Assembly (NCBI GenBank): GCA_027946365.1
Contig: JAPEUQ010000002.1
Location: 3,906,001-3,970,000, forward strand
Reading direction: 5' to 3'
Source: Kalmusia sp. IMI 367209
Lineage: Eukaryota > Ascomycota > Dothideomycetes > Pleosporales > Didymosphaeriaceae
DNA: 64,000 bases
Shown here: positions 46,275-57,581 of the stretch, piece after piece
Position numbering within the stretch: the first letter of the stretch is position 1
Layout: each line of letters begins with the position of its first letter
The notes under the pieces: model-generated
Databases searched by the model: none
What the model was told of the DNA's origin: nothing
The model's input: only the letters and a program-made list of their open reading frames with translations
Program-made: the position numbers and the translations under genes

Positions 46275-46330
46275 GCTTGGGATCGAACCCAAAAATGATG
46301 CACCACTTGCTACTTGCCACTGTCTACCCA
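46275..46330 (-). other. tRNA-like relic or SINE-like Pol III promoter (A and B boxes)
   Basis: Read on the minus strand, GTGGCAAGTAGC (46309-46320) resembles an A box and GGGTTCGATCCC (46279-46290) is a near-perfect B box/T arm. The anticodon arm is missing and the span is too short for a functional tRNA. The 25-bp tandem repeat follows it, as in tRNA-derived SINE-like elements. Confidence 0.5.
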
Positions 46331-47941
46331 TAGTTTGCCATTTTCAGGGTCTCTGCCCACTTTATGCGGAAGGCTTGGAAGATCCTAAATCGTGGTTCCT
46401 TGTGGATATAGGCCCTGGTAAAGGTTTCACGATTGGCATTATGATTATACGTTCAGCTTACTTATGTAACACATACATATCTTGATGTCTCCTAGTGCAC
46501 CCGTAAGAGTCTTTCATAACGCTCAGATAGTGATCATCTGAACTACAGAAACAGCTTCAAGTAAATACATATTTCCACGTGGGTACAAACAGCTATAATT
46601 TGATAGGGGCAATCTTTGAAGCGGCATTTGAATCGAGAGAAACATTTGCTCCGCCATCTTTATCACCACATAAGTTGACAAACAATCCCAGCATACCTTG
46701 ATGATCCATACTATAGCCCACTGATCATCACCTGATAAGAACGATCACTTGGTCTGAGTAATCACATTATTCCGATTCCGGACTAACATGGTCACGTGAT
46801 GGTCCAAGCGCTGCCATATCTATAAACCTTTTCCATTGTGCCTCTGCGTTTGCTCTCCAGGCTTCAACCTCAACTTCATCAATAGCTATTTTGCAGACCG
46901 AGGCGGCGGGTCACAGTCTGCGAGATGCGTGGTCAGAAGGGTCTTTGATACAGGCTGAAGGCTTCTGATCGCTGACTCGACGCGAGCTAAGTACGTAATC
47001 CCAGAGTCTCTGTCTATTGATGCAATTACAAATCTAACAGGTTAAGTTAGCGTTGCCGGGCTGATAGGAATCAGTGTACAATGGGAGCAGTTCATGGAGG
47101 GACTTGAGGCTATCATCCTCATCTTCCGGTTGTTTCCCCATGAAGCCACCATGGGGAGATTTTAGTTCAAATCCGAATCCATGAAAATGCGGCTCGTGAT
47201 GGAGTTCAGATTCATCTCTGTTCCCTGGTACCTCTCTGTAAGGCCATTACATGTAGGCGTTGGTTCGAATCCGACCTCGTGAGTGTACAGCTCATGGATG
47301 GGAACTTGGGTGTGATCTCGACTCTTGGTATTCTTCCTTTGAAGCCAACATAGGAGGATGTTGGTTCGAATCCAGCCATGAGCCCGCACCCCACCTACGG
47401 GAAGATGCCTGCGATAGAGAGCTCTGGCTCTGACAGGCCGAAAGGTCCATGGCGCACTACGTGTATTGTCACTGATACCCTAGGTCATCATGAAGACGAA
47501 TTTCAACCCCGTCTTCTACCTTACCGAGTGTTCGAGCTGTGCGAAACTGCGCGGATATTGATCGCCTACGTGCACTTATGCTTGTATCTCCACTCACGAG
47601 GATTCAACATCCTCTCCCTCTTTCATTGGACCACTACCTGCTAGGTGAGGTTTGAAGAAGGCAATCCAACGAATTCAGGCTGGGATAATATCTCTCGATG
47701 GTATGTTGAGGTCTACTCCGCCTCATTGCATGTATAATCAGATCACGATTTCGTTTCTAATGGCTAACCTTCAACGTGTCAAGATAGCGTACAGGGAGGC
47801 AATGAAAAACAATTTTGAGGTTGGATAAACATAATATGGTTGATGCCATCAGGCGAAATGTCACTCCTACATGAAATGAGGAGTGTTCGATTCACAAAGA
47901 ATTGTAATATCAAGTATCGAACATGTGTACTCAATTAATGA
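46331..47941. other. Gene-poor region with tRNA-like repeats
   Basis: No protein gene is supported. It contains the B-box repeats at 47130-47390. Confidence 0.5.
47130..47390 (+). repeat. Three ~100-bp units, each with a tRNA T-arm (B-box) sequence
   Basis: B-box-like sequences lie at 47164-47174 (AGTTCAAATCC), 47262-47272 (GGTTCGAATCC) and 47363-47373 (GGTTCGAATCC), 98-101 bp apart. Each is preceded by a related GAAGCCA-type stretch. The last two fold as 5-bp T stems. GCTCATG at 47290-47296 pairs with CATGAGC at 47377-47383, like an acceptor stem, but no D arm fits. The antisense frame gives the GFEPT/WIRTN strings typical of translated tRNA. Confidence 0.6.
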
Positions 47942-48808
47942 TTAGAACGAGTGCTGATGAACATTGATTGTTTCGACGTGGAATGTTTTGCCGTCGTTCG
48001 AAGTAGTGAGTGTGGAAGCATCGGCTTCATTTATGGCTAACGTCTTAATGAAGTTAGAGTCTGCAGCTGCTAGTCGTATGGTCGTGTTGGTATATTCTAT
48101 AATTCTTGTTGATTATCGACTCCACCCGTGAACCTTGTAGTACTCACTATGGGGGAAGACTGGGCCACTACACGCGTCCTGGCATTCCACTGCTGTTCCC
48201 CACCCGATCGCCTTTCCAGACTCTTTTGTTCATATAAGCTGAAATCCTCGCTCTATAGCATATGGCATACTTACTAGATGAAATAGTCGACACCACTGTA
48301 CCATCGAGACTCACTGCTTGGCTTGTTTCTTTGGTCGACTCGTTGTATTTGTCTGTCATAATGAGCCAGGATGTCATATGCCAATAGTGCTACTCACATT
48401 GGATTCGAACAGCTTGGTTGCTATTCATTGGCACAGCTTTGCCACTGAGCTGCTCTCCATGCTGCAGAACTGAAGCAAATATGCACCACTGTCCGCTAGT
48501 CGCTCCACAAAGTCTACTATGCGTGTCAGTGGTTTTTAACAGTCTGTCAATAGGATTGCTGACGCTTTAGCTTCTGAACCAGATGAGGAGATGATAGCTT
48601 GGATAAGGCAGTCATCATCCGTACCCATGCCTGGCCATAGTACCATACGATTTTGCTGCGGACTTGGTGTCTTTCCAGGATAAACAGTTGTATCCGATTC
48701 AACTATGTAGGAAGAGGTGGCGCCGAGACTGTAGTAAGGTCCAAATTTAACGGTATTCTGTGCCGCAGCGCCTGCGATCAGTGCGATAATAGCAGTAGTT
48801 TGCAGCAT
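47942..48808 (-). CDS. Secreted protein of concanavalin A-like/eqolisin-like pattern
   Basis: Five exons, 48808-48564, 48516-48398, 48352-48275, 48222-48148 and 48096-47942, give 223 residues. Four of the introns' ends are consensus (GTGAGT, GTAAGT, GTGAGT donors); the first donor is GTCAGC, with a good CACTGAC branch site. A signal peptide (MLQTTAIIALIAGAAAQ) precedes VESDTTVYPGKTPSPQ, LWPGMGTDDDCLIQ, CGATSGQWCIFAS, YKYNESTKETSQAVSLDG, AIGWGTAVECQDAC and a final DGKTFHVETINVHQHSF. I associate this block order with fungal secreted proteins of jelly-roll fold often named concanavalin A-like or G1-peptidase-like; catalytic Gln/Glu were not verified. The frame is free of stops. Confidence 0.65.
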
Positions 48809-51800
48809 GCTTAAAGAAGATGAGAATGATGTTTGTCGTGGGGACTATGAATTAAAGAATTGGGGGGAAGCTGTTTCTTCATTTGCGGCTTTTACCGCAG
48901 TCGAAGTCAGGTCAAGAGGCTGGGAAAATTTCAATGCTGTTCACTACCTTCGCGGCCATCAAGTCGATCGATATGCTATAATTATATAAGCGTACCTTCG
49001 ATTAATCAAGCTCAGATAGCTTTACACCCGGGACGCTTAATTTCCTTAACCCAAATTTGTATCAATAAGCTAGTTTACGCAAGGTGATTGGTGGATATCC
49101 ATTTTGACCTTGTTTCACAATTATAGATTAGATTAAATGAACTCGAAATCGATTTCACCACGTACCTTCAGTGATTTGATATCAATTTCAATTTAATTTC
49201 GTGGGTCGCAGCATGATACTTTGAAGTAGTTCGAGATGATTGTCAACTCCCTCTTTAGGCCAAAAAGCGCAGAACCCGCCCTTCCAATCTCAACAATCAT
49301 TCCTGTGAGCAATATTTACCCTATCTTCCCCTATACCATGATTGTCTTTCCCTAGCAACAGTAGGCACCAAATTCTTTTGATTATAGCGAGATCACTACT
49401 GGTTCTCGAAGTACGTGAATATTGTTTAATCACAGTGAACAAAATACATATCCATCAGCCAAAGTTCATTAATTGTCCGTCTCGTACACTAAACCCATTC
49501 CTTCTATTCCCATGCAAAGCTTAACTGTGTATCAATCAGATCCACAAAAGAAGCATGATCTCTTTCATATTGAAAATGATATACACAATGTCTAGAGATA
49601 CTTGGACTTCAGAACTGTGCCGGCTAAGCATGAAATTCCATACATTCGGAGGCCTCGTATGGATACAACATAAACCTAATGTCGTAAAATCAGTCCATGG
49701 TTGGATGTAAAATATTATGATATCGCTACTATTCGACGGGAGGACCAGTTTGAAATTATTGGATATGAATCTCCATAAATTCTTCCTTTTGCTGCTGTAT
49801 GCTAGATGATGGAAACAACATTGCCAGAAAATCAAGCTGGAATGACTCAAAAGATGTACATGACTTTGAGTCGATTGAATGAATGATCACATAGACTTTT
49901 AGATAGCGTGATCAGGAGGTTCCATGGTTCAGGTCCCCTACGACTCACACACTGCCCTTTTCTGGGATTCCCTTATTAACTATCAGAGGTTGTGATTATC
50001 GAATGAATATATAGGGCCATATACTGCATCCTGCAATATGAACATGGGCTTAGCGGAGGATCCTAGCTCTAGCCGTGTCTTCACCATTTCTCGCAAATAA
50101 AATCTCAAGGTCAGTAAGCAATCTTTGTGCCCTCCTTAAAGAAGTGGCGAATAGCTTTTCATGTCACATGATTTATGTTATGGGGCAAATAGTACAAGTT
50201 GCAAAGTGAACATGAGCTTTGTAAAGTAAACATCTTGTTGTTTTGGGCTGAATTACTTTCGCATCTTCAGAAATTTCGGATTATAATGGAGTTGATCTCC
50301 TATAGAAAAAGAAGCAGAGCTCCTCTAATTAATTAACGACTTTGTGAAGCGTCCATCAGAACATTCTATTAAATAATGGATAATTCAAATTAAATCTGTG
50401 TAAACAAAAGACCATGTTTTCATGTACTTTAACGATCATTTACCTCTTGAAGTATGTTATTAGATCTCGTGATATCCGGTATAACTTATAATTCTACCTA
50501 AATAACTCTTGATTCCCCAAACATAGCCATCACCTGGATTCCAGCCGAAATCTACGCCCGCAACAACATTGTTTTCATTAGCCACAAGACCCGACGGTAT
50601 TACCAATAGAAATGGTATTAAGGAGATTCGTGGTATTAGCTATAAGAGCAAATGAGCGCCGATGAAAAGATCCTACCTGAATGCCACTAGAATGTTCGGA
50701 CGTATGCCCTCATTGGTGCTGTATGCCGCCTTTATTCCCGCTTAAAACAACACGTTCGACTATGTTCAAATAACTGTCATACAGTTAGGCCACTAAACTT
50801 ACGGCCAGATTAACGACTCAGGTTCACACTTATTTCTCCCTCCTTCTAAGAGATATAATGGGCAGATGGCCCAAAGCTTTACTTAGAATCAAATATTCAA
50901 GATCGGCATCACCCGTTTCGAAAAGACCATCAGCATTTTGCATCATGTTTTGTAGAACTTCTTGAATGGCAGATTTAAACTACTTTTAAAGGGACAAAAA
51001 GGAGTTCAAGCTTACAATATGTCCCTATCATCAATCAGAGGAATAGCCACCGTGACTTTTACGAGGCACAACTTCATTCAAATAAAGCAACACCACCAAC
51101 AAACTCATCAGTCGACGAAATTCTTAGATGCCATACATTTCTTTCCTCTCTTTCCTTTTTCGCCAAGGAATATTAAGCTTGTCCCACCATTGTATACAAA
51201 CCCTAAGCTTTCCTGTTCTCCCGCCGATCAACTTTTGTTCAGCCATTCTTTAAAACTCAATCTTTGCTCAAATTTATTGCGACAAGATCACTTAGTCACA
51301 CGGAGACCCACCCAAAATCCCTGTCGCCACCATTTCGACTAAAACTGATCGCCGTCGCCGCGCAGCTCACACGACCTTCGCCACTAAGCCGAAGCCCAGG
51401 TGCAACCTCAATCTCTTTCACCTTCTATGCAGTTCTCTAGAGTATGCCATCTATACTTTCCCCGCCAATTAGGCGTAGATCGCCCAAGTTAGATGTGCGC
51501 GTTTCGAATAAGACTACACATCGACCTTCATCCGTTATATTAGGGTCAATGGCAAAACGCCACGGGAAATTCGAGATATAGTCTAGATGGAGTGTATACG
51601 AGGCGGCCAGTATCAAGCTCTCACCCATGATCACTGAGACCACAGGCTAGTTCATCACTATCATCTTGACGGCGGTATCCAGAACCGCTGCTTCATTTAG
51701 AACCACCTCGACAGGCTGAAAACTATTCTGTCACTGGATTTTCTAGCTAAACAGGCTTTCTCAGAAGTATTCGCTGTGCTCATCACGTTTCCCATCTCCT

Positions 51801-52734
51801 TGATTACCTCCTACCCGCAGTATTTGTGGACTCTGCTGGCGACAGCCTCAACACAATCTGGTACATAAAGGTGGGTCGGTTGATGGGACAGCCCAGTCAT
51901 TAGAGGTACTGGGTAGTCAGACAAAGGCAGAGTCTCCTAGAAGATAGTGAACTTTCGCTATCAAGAACTTCTGATCAAGATAATCTTACATTCCTCTCAG
52001 ACAACAACCTAAGAAGTGACCTGACTGTTTCAGATATTGGGAAACAGACGAAGCTGTTCGCTGTCAGCGATTTTGAGTTGCATGGGCTTTGTTGACATTG
52101 TCTTCCTAATATAATTTTTTAAGATATAAGAATTACGTTCTTTCCATAAGTTAGCGCCTCAATTCAACGCAGCCTTCTCACTCTACAGATAGGCAACTAC
52201 TACATTCGGCAATTTCAATGCATTATGCAAGAATAATGCCTTCATTACTTGTTGGTCAATTTGAAACAACACCACTAAGTAATTTGCCGCACATTGTAAG
52301 AGCAGTATCTCCTGAGTTTGACTCAGGCTTCTAGGAGGCTGCTTTTTAGTTTCCTAGTAGTTGAACTTTTCCAACTTAGGGGCTGCATGTCCTAGTACCT
52401 TACGCAGTGTTTGTGACAAACCTCCAGAATTCGAATGGAAGATTATATTTGACTTCTCGAATCACCATCAAGTTAAAGAGTGTAACATGCCTTCTGGCTG
52501 AACCACTCTCACAATGACTTGAACGGAGACTTCCACAGACTTAGTGAACGGGTTTCTAGGCGAACAACGAGTCTCAGCCCTAGCTATATAAACTTCCTAG
52601 GATTCTATTAAGAACGGTCTCTCATATCTATTCTACCACCCTCAGGCTAGCTCACCTTGATTGAGTCTCGGTTCAACCTCCAAACCTCCTTAGGTATCTT
52701 GCAATTAGGCGATAATCCTCGTTAGACGATCCAA
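48809..52734. other. AT-rich, gene-poor 3.9-kb region with decayed coding traces
   Basis: No intact gene. Minus-strand traces include 51643-51437 (SLILAASYTLHLDYISNFPW, then GRCVVLFETRTSNLGDLRL) preceded in frame by a TAG and more protein-like sequence (PVEVVLNEAAVLDTAVKMIV), and 50640-50470 (SGLVANENNVVAGVDFGWNP, then GYVWGIKSYLG). No family is recognised. Confidence 0.5.
51437..51730 (-). pseudogene. Coding remnant of unrecognised family
   Basis: The frame from about 51720 down reads QPVEVVLNEAAVLDTAVKMI, is broken by a TAG just before 51643 (CAG would keep it open), and continues to a stop at 51437. Composition and hydrophobic pattern look like a real folded protein. Upstream exons could not be joined. 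Confidence 0.35.
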
Positions 52735-53586
52735 ATGGCGCTTACCATAATCCCGCACAATCTGGACCCACGTCATCCCACCAACATTCAGCTGGTACTC
52801 TCACAAAAGCCGCCTGTCTTCAATTCTGCCAGCTTCCCTCCGCTCCCTGGATCTGAAAGCCACATCTCTCGTAGGAATCCTGCCGTTTTAATGGTATCCT
52901 ACGCGAATCTTGTGCAGAAATGGTCTTGTTTCTGGAAGTACATGCGCGTCGGAGGCAAACTACCGGTCGAGGTCCGCCAGGTGATATGGTGGTATGCGAT
53001 GCAAGGTCAGCGATACCTGGCCGACTCCCGCTTTTACAATCTCGACGAACACTTGGAGGATCCCGTCCAAATCCGTCATTACTTTCCCGATCGAGTTGCT
53101 AACCCAAAATTCCTACCTTGGCTGTGCTACCTATCTAAGGCCACCAAGCCAGAGATCGAGCAAGTATTCATTTCTAGCTCAACTTTCTTGATCGCATCGC
53201 ACTCAGCTAATCGCTACTTACAGGGGTGGCTGGCCACAATTGATGGTGTGAAGAACGTCCGAAGTCTACAATTCGATTTCTTTGACTTCTTCCCCCCAGA
53301 CATAGAGGTTAACGACGACCTCAAGCTGGCGTCGCTCTGTGGTGGTCTGACCACGATCCGCATGAGTTTTCACTGGCGCGCACTCGAGGACTTTACTGTG
53401 GCAGAGGAAATGATATCGCGCTATAAGCTCAAGCAAATTCTCGACTGCAAGAAGATGAATAAGATCATCTTGCACCAGAAGGGTCGTCCATATGATCCAG
53501 CTATGCACATGCTCCAAGCTTTGGGCGTTTGGATGCAGGCCGAGTTCGTGAAGCAGAAGCAGCGCGTCAATATTGTGCTAGTATAA
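52735..53586 (+). CDS. Hypothetical protein with weak F-box-like/2EXR character
   Basis: A single exon of 283 residues, starting MALTIIPHNL. GGKLPVEVRQVIWWYAMQGQ resembles the LP.E.R..IW entry motif of fungal F-box-like/2EXR proteins. It is followed by regular amphipathic sequence with VRSLQFDFFDFF and LKLASLCGGLTTIRMSFHW, as in the leucine-rich tail of such proteins. There is no signal peptide or membrane segment. It stands alone in a gene-poor region but the frame is intact. Confidence 0.7.
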   Translation: MALTIIPHNLDPRHPTNIQLVLSQKPPVFNSASFPPLPGSESHISRRNPAVLMVSYANLVQKWSCFWKYMRVGGKLPVEVRQVIWWYAMQGQRYLADSRFYNLDEHLEDPVQIRHYFPDRVANPKFLPWLCYLSKATKPEIEQVFISSSTFLIASHSANRYLQGWLATIDGVKNVRSLQFDFFDFFPPDIEVNDDLKLASLCGGLTTIRMSFHWRALEDFTVAEEMISRYKLKQILDCKKMNKIILHQKGRPYDPAMHMLQALGVWMQAEFVKQKQRVNIVLV

Positions 53587-55200
53587 GGTATGAGCCCTCA
53601 ATGAACGTTTGCGTCAAAGTATGCTCTTTCAATACATCATTGTGTTTATTGGCAGCATTGCATGTGATAGAAGTCTTCAAGGCTTTTAATTGTTTATCGC
53701 ATATTGTAGATAGACAAAACATCAATTCATGTGACTGTCAAGAATGTCAGCGCATGAAATTGTCTCACGACAAAATCCTATATTTCAACAGCAACTCTAT
53801 GATGTTAATAATTATTCCCTTGCTTTCATGTCTAACCCAATCCCTGATTGCAGCGCAATAGAAGTACACCTTATGATTTGATGACAGGTGAATCCTTTGT
53901 CAATAGGTGAGACGTGAACATCGTTCTTACATCTCTGCGCGATGAAGATAGCCACAGCTGTTGGAACCTGTGGACTTGATTGAAAATCAGTGGCCTTCAT
54001 CCCACAATAGTCCAATCTTACGCATTTGCTATGCTGATCCGACCCATTCTCTTCCCCGCTTTATTCCTATGGTAGTAACTGGCGTTTTTTTCGTTCATGG
54101 TCAGTCTTGTATACTACTGCCTCTCTTATTTAGCTAAGATGAAGTTGAAGACAGACAACAAGGGATGGTTGGAGGTCTCCTCGAGTTGTAGGCTATGAAT
54201 CCACATAAGTCCATTTCGTACAGTATTTTCTTGATTTTTTGAAGAACTCAAAGGTGTTTTAATTTCGACTTCGAGCTGCCCTACTTCTTCACTCTCTTGA
54301 ACCTTATCTACCTGCCAGTTCTAGGTAGAGATTTGATATGCATCAGTACAAACGCAACAATTAAAGGTCGAAGCTTGAAATCAGCGATTCTTTCTTTGTG
54401 TCACCAAAGGATTTTGATGAATACTCACTATTCTTCTACGTTACGGTTCACTTGCACCTCCTGTCCATAATCTTCACACACACACACACACACACACACC
54501 TTCTCTCTCTCTCTCTTCAAGTCATCCTCTTTCTACATTAGGCAGAACCTCTGTCTAATTTCTTATCACCCTACCAACGCTGAGTGAAGTACGCAAATGT
54601 CTATCAAGCCCGCAAGGGCCAGAATGTTGATGGGAGGCGAAGGATGGTTCGAACACCTCCGCGCGTAGTTACGGAATTTTCAGGATAGCCAACATTGTTG
54701 CTCCTCAGAGAGCGACTTGGTATCAATTCGTGCCACCGTTCCACAGACCCACTTCGCGCTCTTCACTTCATTAATAAAAGAGAGCCTCCACCAGCATCTG
54801 AAACATGCTCAAGCACGGCACAGATGCAGGGCGAGATGGTGAGGATCGCACGGTGCGACGTTGATGTTGGAGGGATCACATTCAGATATGTCGCACGTAA
54901 ATGTGTGAATGTATATGTGGCTGAACGTGGGGGGCAGCTGTGTCGTCCCCGAGAAAGAGTGATAAAAACGGTATAGGGACCTGAGAGAATATTGTGTGTC
55001 AATGGCTATATTGCATATCCGCTACAATTGCATACGACTGACCACGTGACTTCGTCATTTCCAATGTTCCCTCACATCAAAATCGAGATTGAACATCCGC
55101 CAGGGTTCAACGTACAAGATGCCACCTATTCGTTTCGTACACGTTCACGATACATGGTAATATACTCACTCCTCCCCTCATCCTTGCCCCCTCTCGACCC
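53587..55200. other. Intergenic region with a dinucleotide microsatellite
   Basis: No gene is supported. It holds the CA/TC microsatellite at 54475-54518. Confidence 0.55.
54475..54518 (+). repeat. (CA)n(TC)n microsatellite
   Basis: About 12 CA units run directly into about 7 TC units. Confidence 0.95.
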
Positions 55201-55704
55201 CTACTGGTCGCCACTACTCAACTCCTGCAACATCTCCCTCGTCGCACTCAAACTTCCACTATCTCCATAAATCGCCGCAATCAAGCTCCCATCAATCTTC
55301 GGAAACTCTCTCTCCAGCACAGCCTGGTCCTGCTCCGCTTCCGTTGCCGGCCGGCTCCGCGACATCTCGTAGCTTTGCATGACTTCGACCTGGTGGCTGC
55401 GGTCTTGGCCTTGGGGAAGTATGGATTCGGTGCCTGTGCGACGGGGTGGGAGTCCGGGGGGAGCCTCGTGCTGAGCTTGTGGGTTGGAGGGAGTGTTGTA
55501 TGTGTTCGAGGACTGGTCGGAGTAGGGATTTGGGTTTTCCTGGGAGGCGAAGGGGTTATGCGACTGCTCTTGTGGAGGGTCGTTGTAGGGGTGGGAAGAT
55601 TGGTTTTGGGTTTGGGTTTCTCCCCAGGGGTTGGAGTAGGGGTTTTGGTTCTCGTAGTGCGGGGGGTTGGTTATAGCCGCTCTGGTTGGGGGTTGGCCTG
55701 ACAT
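55201..55704 (-). CDS. Small CUE/UBA-like domain protein
   Basis: A single exon of 167 residues starting MSGQPPTRAA. The first ~90 residues are Asn/Gln/Pro/Ser-rich and disordered (YSNPWGE, NPFASQENPNPYSDQ). The last ~45 carry QAVLEREFPKIDGSLIAAIY and SATREMLQEL, which fits a CUE-type three-helix bundle, with FP in place of the usual MFP and a terminal LQEL replacing the di-leucine. CUE domains bind ubiquitin. The short size and Asn/Pro-rich leader match fungal orphan CUE proteins. The partner is unknown. Confidence 0.72.
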   Translation of the reverse strand: MSGQPPTRAAITNPPHYENQNPYSNPWGETQTQNQSSHPYNDPPQEQSHNPFASQENPNPYSDQSSNTYNTPSNPQAQHEAPPGLPPRRTGTESILPQGQDRSHQVEVMQSYEMSRSRPATEAEQDQAVLEREFPKIDGSLIAAIYGDSGSLSATREMLQELSSGDQ

Positions 55705-57581
55705 GTTGGTGGAGTGGGAGGGAAGGTGAGCTGTGGGCGTGGGTTTGTTATGGATTGGGGATTATAGAGGCAAGGTGGGATTGCGCGGAGCGAGGCGGTG
55801 TTGCTTCGTGGGGAGGTTGCTGCGGGTGGAGGTCAGGCGGCGGGGATGACGTATGCTTTGATTTGGGGCAGGGCCTGCTCCGTATGAAGGAAGACACCAC
55901 CGGTGCAGAGCCCTGACATCACGATGGGCGTAGAGTTCAAAGCTGAGTTGATCTACCGCATAGATGTGATCTCTGTCCGTTACCGTAGTTGCTCATTGGG
56001 CAAAGCGATGAAGGCGCGACGAGAGCGGTCACGCTATGGATGGGATCCCGATATGGAGAAGCCTGGTTGTCCTTGAAGTGTGCGCAATAGTCGCCGACTT
56101 CGCCATGCAAGAGCCTTAGAAAAGCAACTTGAGAATCCTCCAGACCATATGTAACCCTGAAAGCGTCCGTGACGTTGGAAATCGGGTAAGTTCGCGTGAC
56201 AGTGTGAAGTACCTCTACCCGAGGTTGACCGTAATACGTGTCTCCAATCATGAGATATTCACGGGATGTGATTCTGCCTGATCATGCGCTTGGTTCTCTC
56301 GCCTCTCTCGGTTTGTCTAGGACTCGACGCAAGAAGCGTACAAACCTGTGGACACATGTAACATCAGAGCAACATGATTGCAGTCGCAAGACTTGAACAA
56401 TATACGTAGGACAAAGCGCAGCAAAGTGAATCCCGACGGGATGGACCAACGGGAAGCGAAGGAATCTGACGCAGGAACGGAGAGAAAGATGGGAAAGATG
56501 GTGGACGGGGTTGCACGGCTCCTGTGTTGGTACCCACGCCGTGTAAGAAGCAATGTGTGCAAAAAGTAACATGTGTCCAGCTACTGTACGTGTCACCTGC
56601 ATGTGATCTGCCTTTTGGTGCTCGGGCACTTGTCAATCTCCCGGCGAATTGTCTGGAGATATAGGCACAAGCTGACGTTCGATCGTCGGCTGCTATTCCC
56701 GCGCTGAGGTGAGGTATCCCGAGGGCATGTTAGGGGATGTGGACGAACAGGTGTCCGCTCTAGCGCCAGGGGCATACAATACATAGTACATGTTGGCTCG
56801 GCCCACGGGTTCGTGATAGTCAAGTGTTGGAGAGAGAGAGAGAGCACGTGGAGGGCTCACAGTCGTGGAATTGGGGATGGCATCAAGCATTGCGTCTGCA
56901 GCGGCGGCGATGCATGGCCGGCATGCGTGGCACCTCTCCGGACGAGCGCATGCGCAGCCCTATCGAATGCGGCCATGGGCGTCTCTTGTGAAGGGCTGCA
57001 CTTCTGTCCGTCGTGGTCCGTCCTGGACACGACCAGCGACGGCGCAGCGAATGTGGCCGCGCAGGAGCGGGCACGCGCAGATTTACCCGCGGCTCAGCTG
57101 ACGATGCGGTCCGCCTTGATTCGGCGGATGTGGTGTTTCTTCTGCTGGGCTGCGTTGGCAGCGTTGGCAGCGTGTTGGCTGCTCCGGCCGCGTTCCTGGA
57201 GCTGGGCCAGGCTTTCTTTCCGTCAGCCGTCGGCGGGCCTTGCCTCCCGCCACACCGAGCTTCCATTCCATCACACATGCGGCAGCCTGCCTTCCAGCCT
57301 GCCCACGCTCCCCACCCATTCACCCATCACCCACCACCCTTCACCCTTCACCCTTCACCACCAACCCTCGCACCCGCGCCTCTGCCAGCAAATGCGTTGT
57401 TCGTCTGCGCGCCACAGCGTCTCTGCCTCTTTGGCGAATCATCCGCGCTCTGCAGCAGCAGCCAACGACGGCGCGCCGCGTGCTGAACGGGCCCCATCGC
57501 TGAAATTTGACACTTGACCGCCATTGTTCGGCTGCGTGCACCGCAGCATGCCACCGAGCCCGGCGCAGCACCCTCGCCAGC
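55705..57581. other. Intergenic region, long GC-rich leader of VAC7
   Basis: No convincing gene. From about 56850 the sequence is GC-rich and open in many frames on both strands. It probably contains the VAC7 promoter and a long 5' UTR with C-rich CCCAC/CACC tracts near 57300-57360. Confidence 0.5.

Noticed and set aside
47162..47394. Minus-strand frames with GFEPT and WIRTN strings
   Set aside because: These strings are the well-known antisense translation of tRNA T arms, not protein.
54695..54976. 93-codon plus-strand frame
   Set aside because: No recognisable features, and an overlapping opposite-strand frame is equally open.
56813..57517. 234-codon plus-strand frame upstream of VAC7
   Set aside because: GC-rich leader DNA open in all frames; no domain and no continuation into VAC7.
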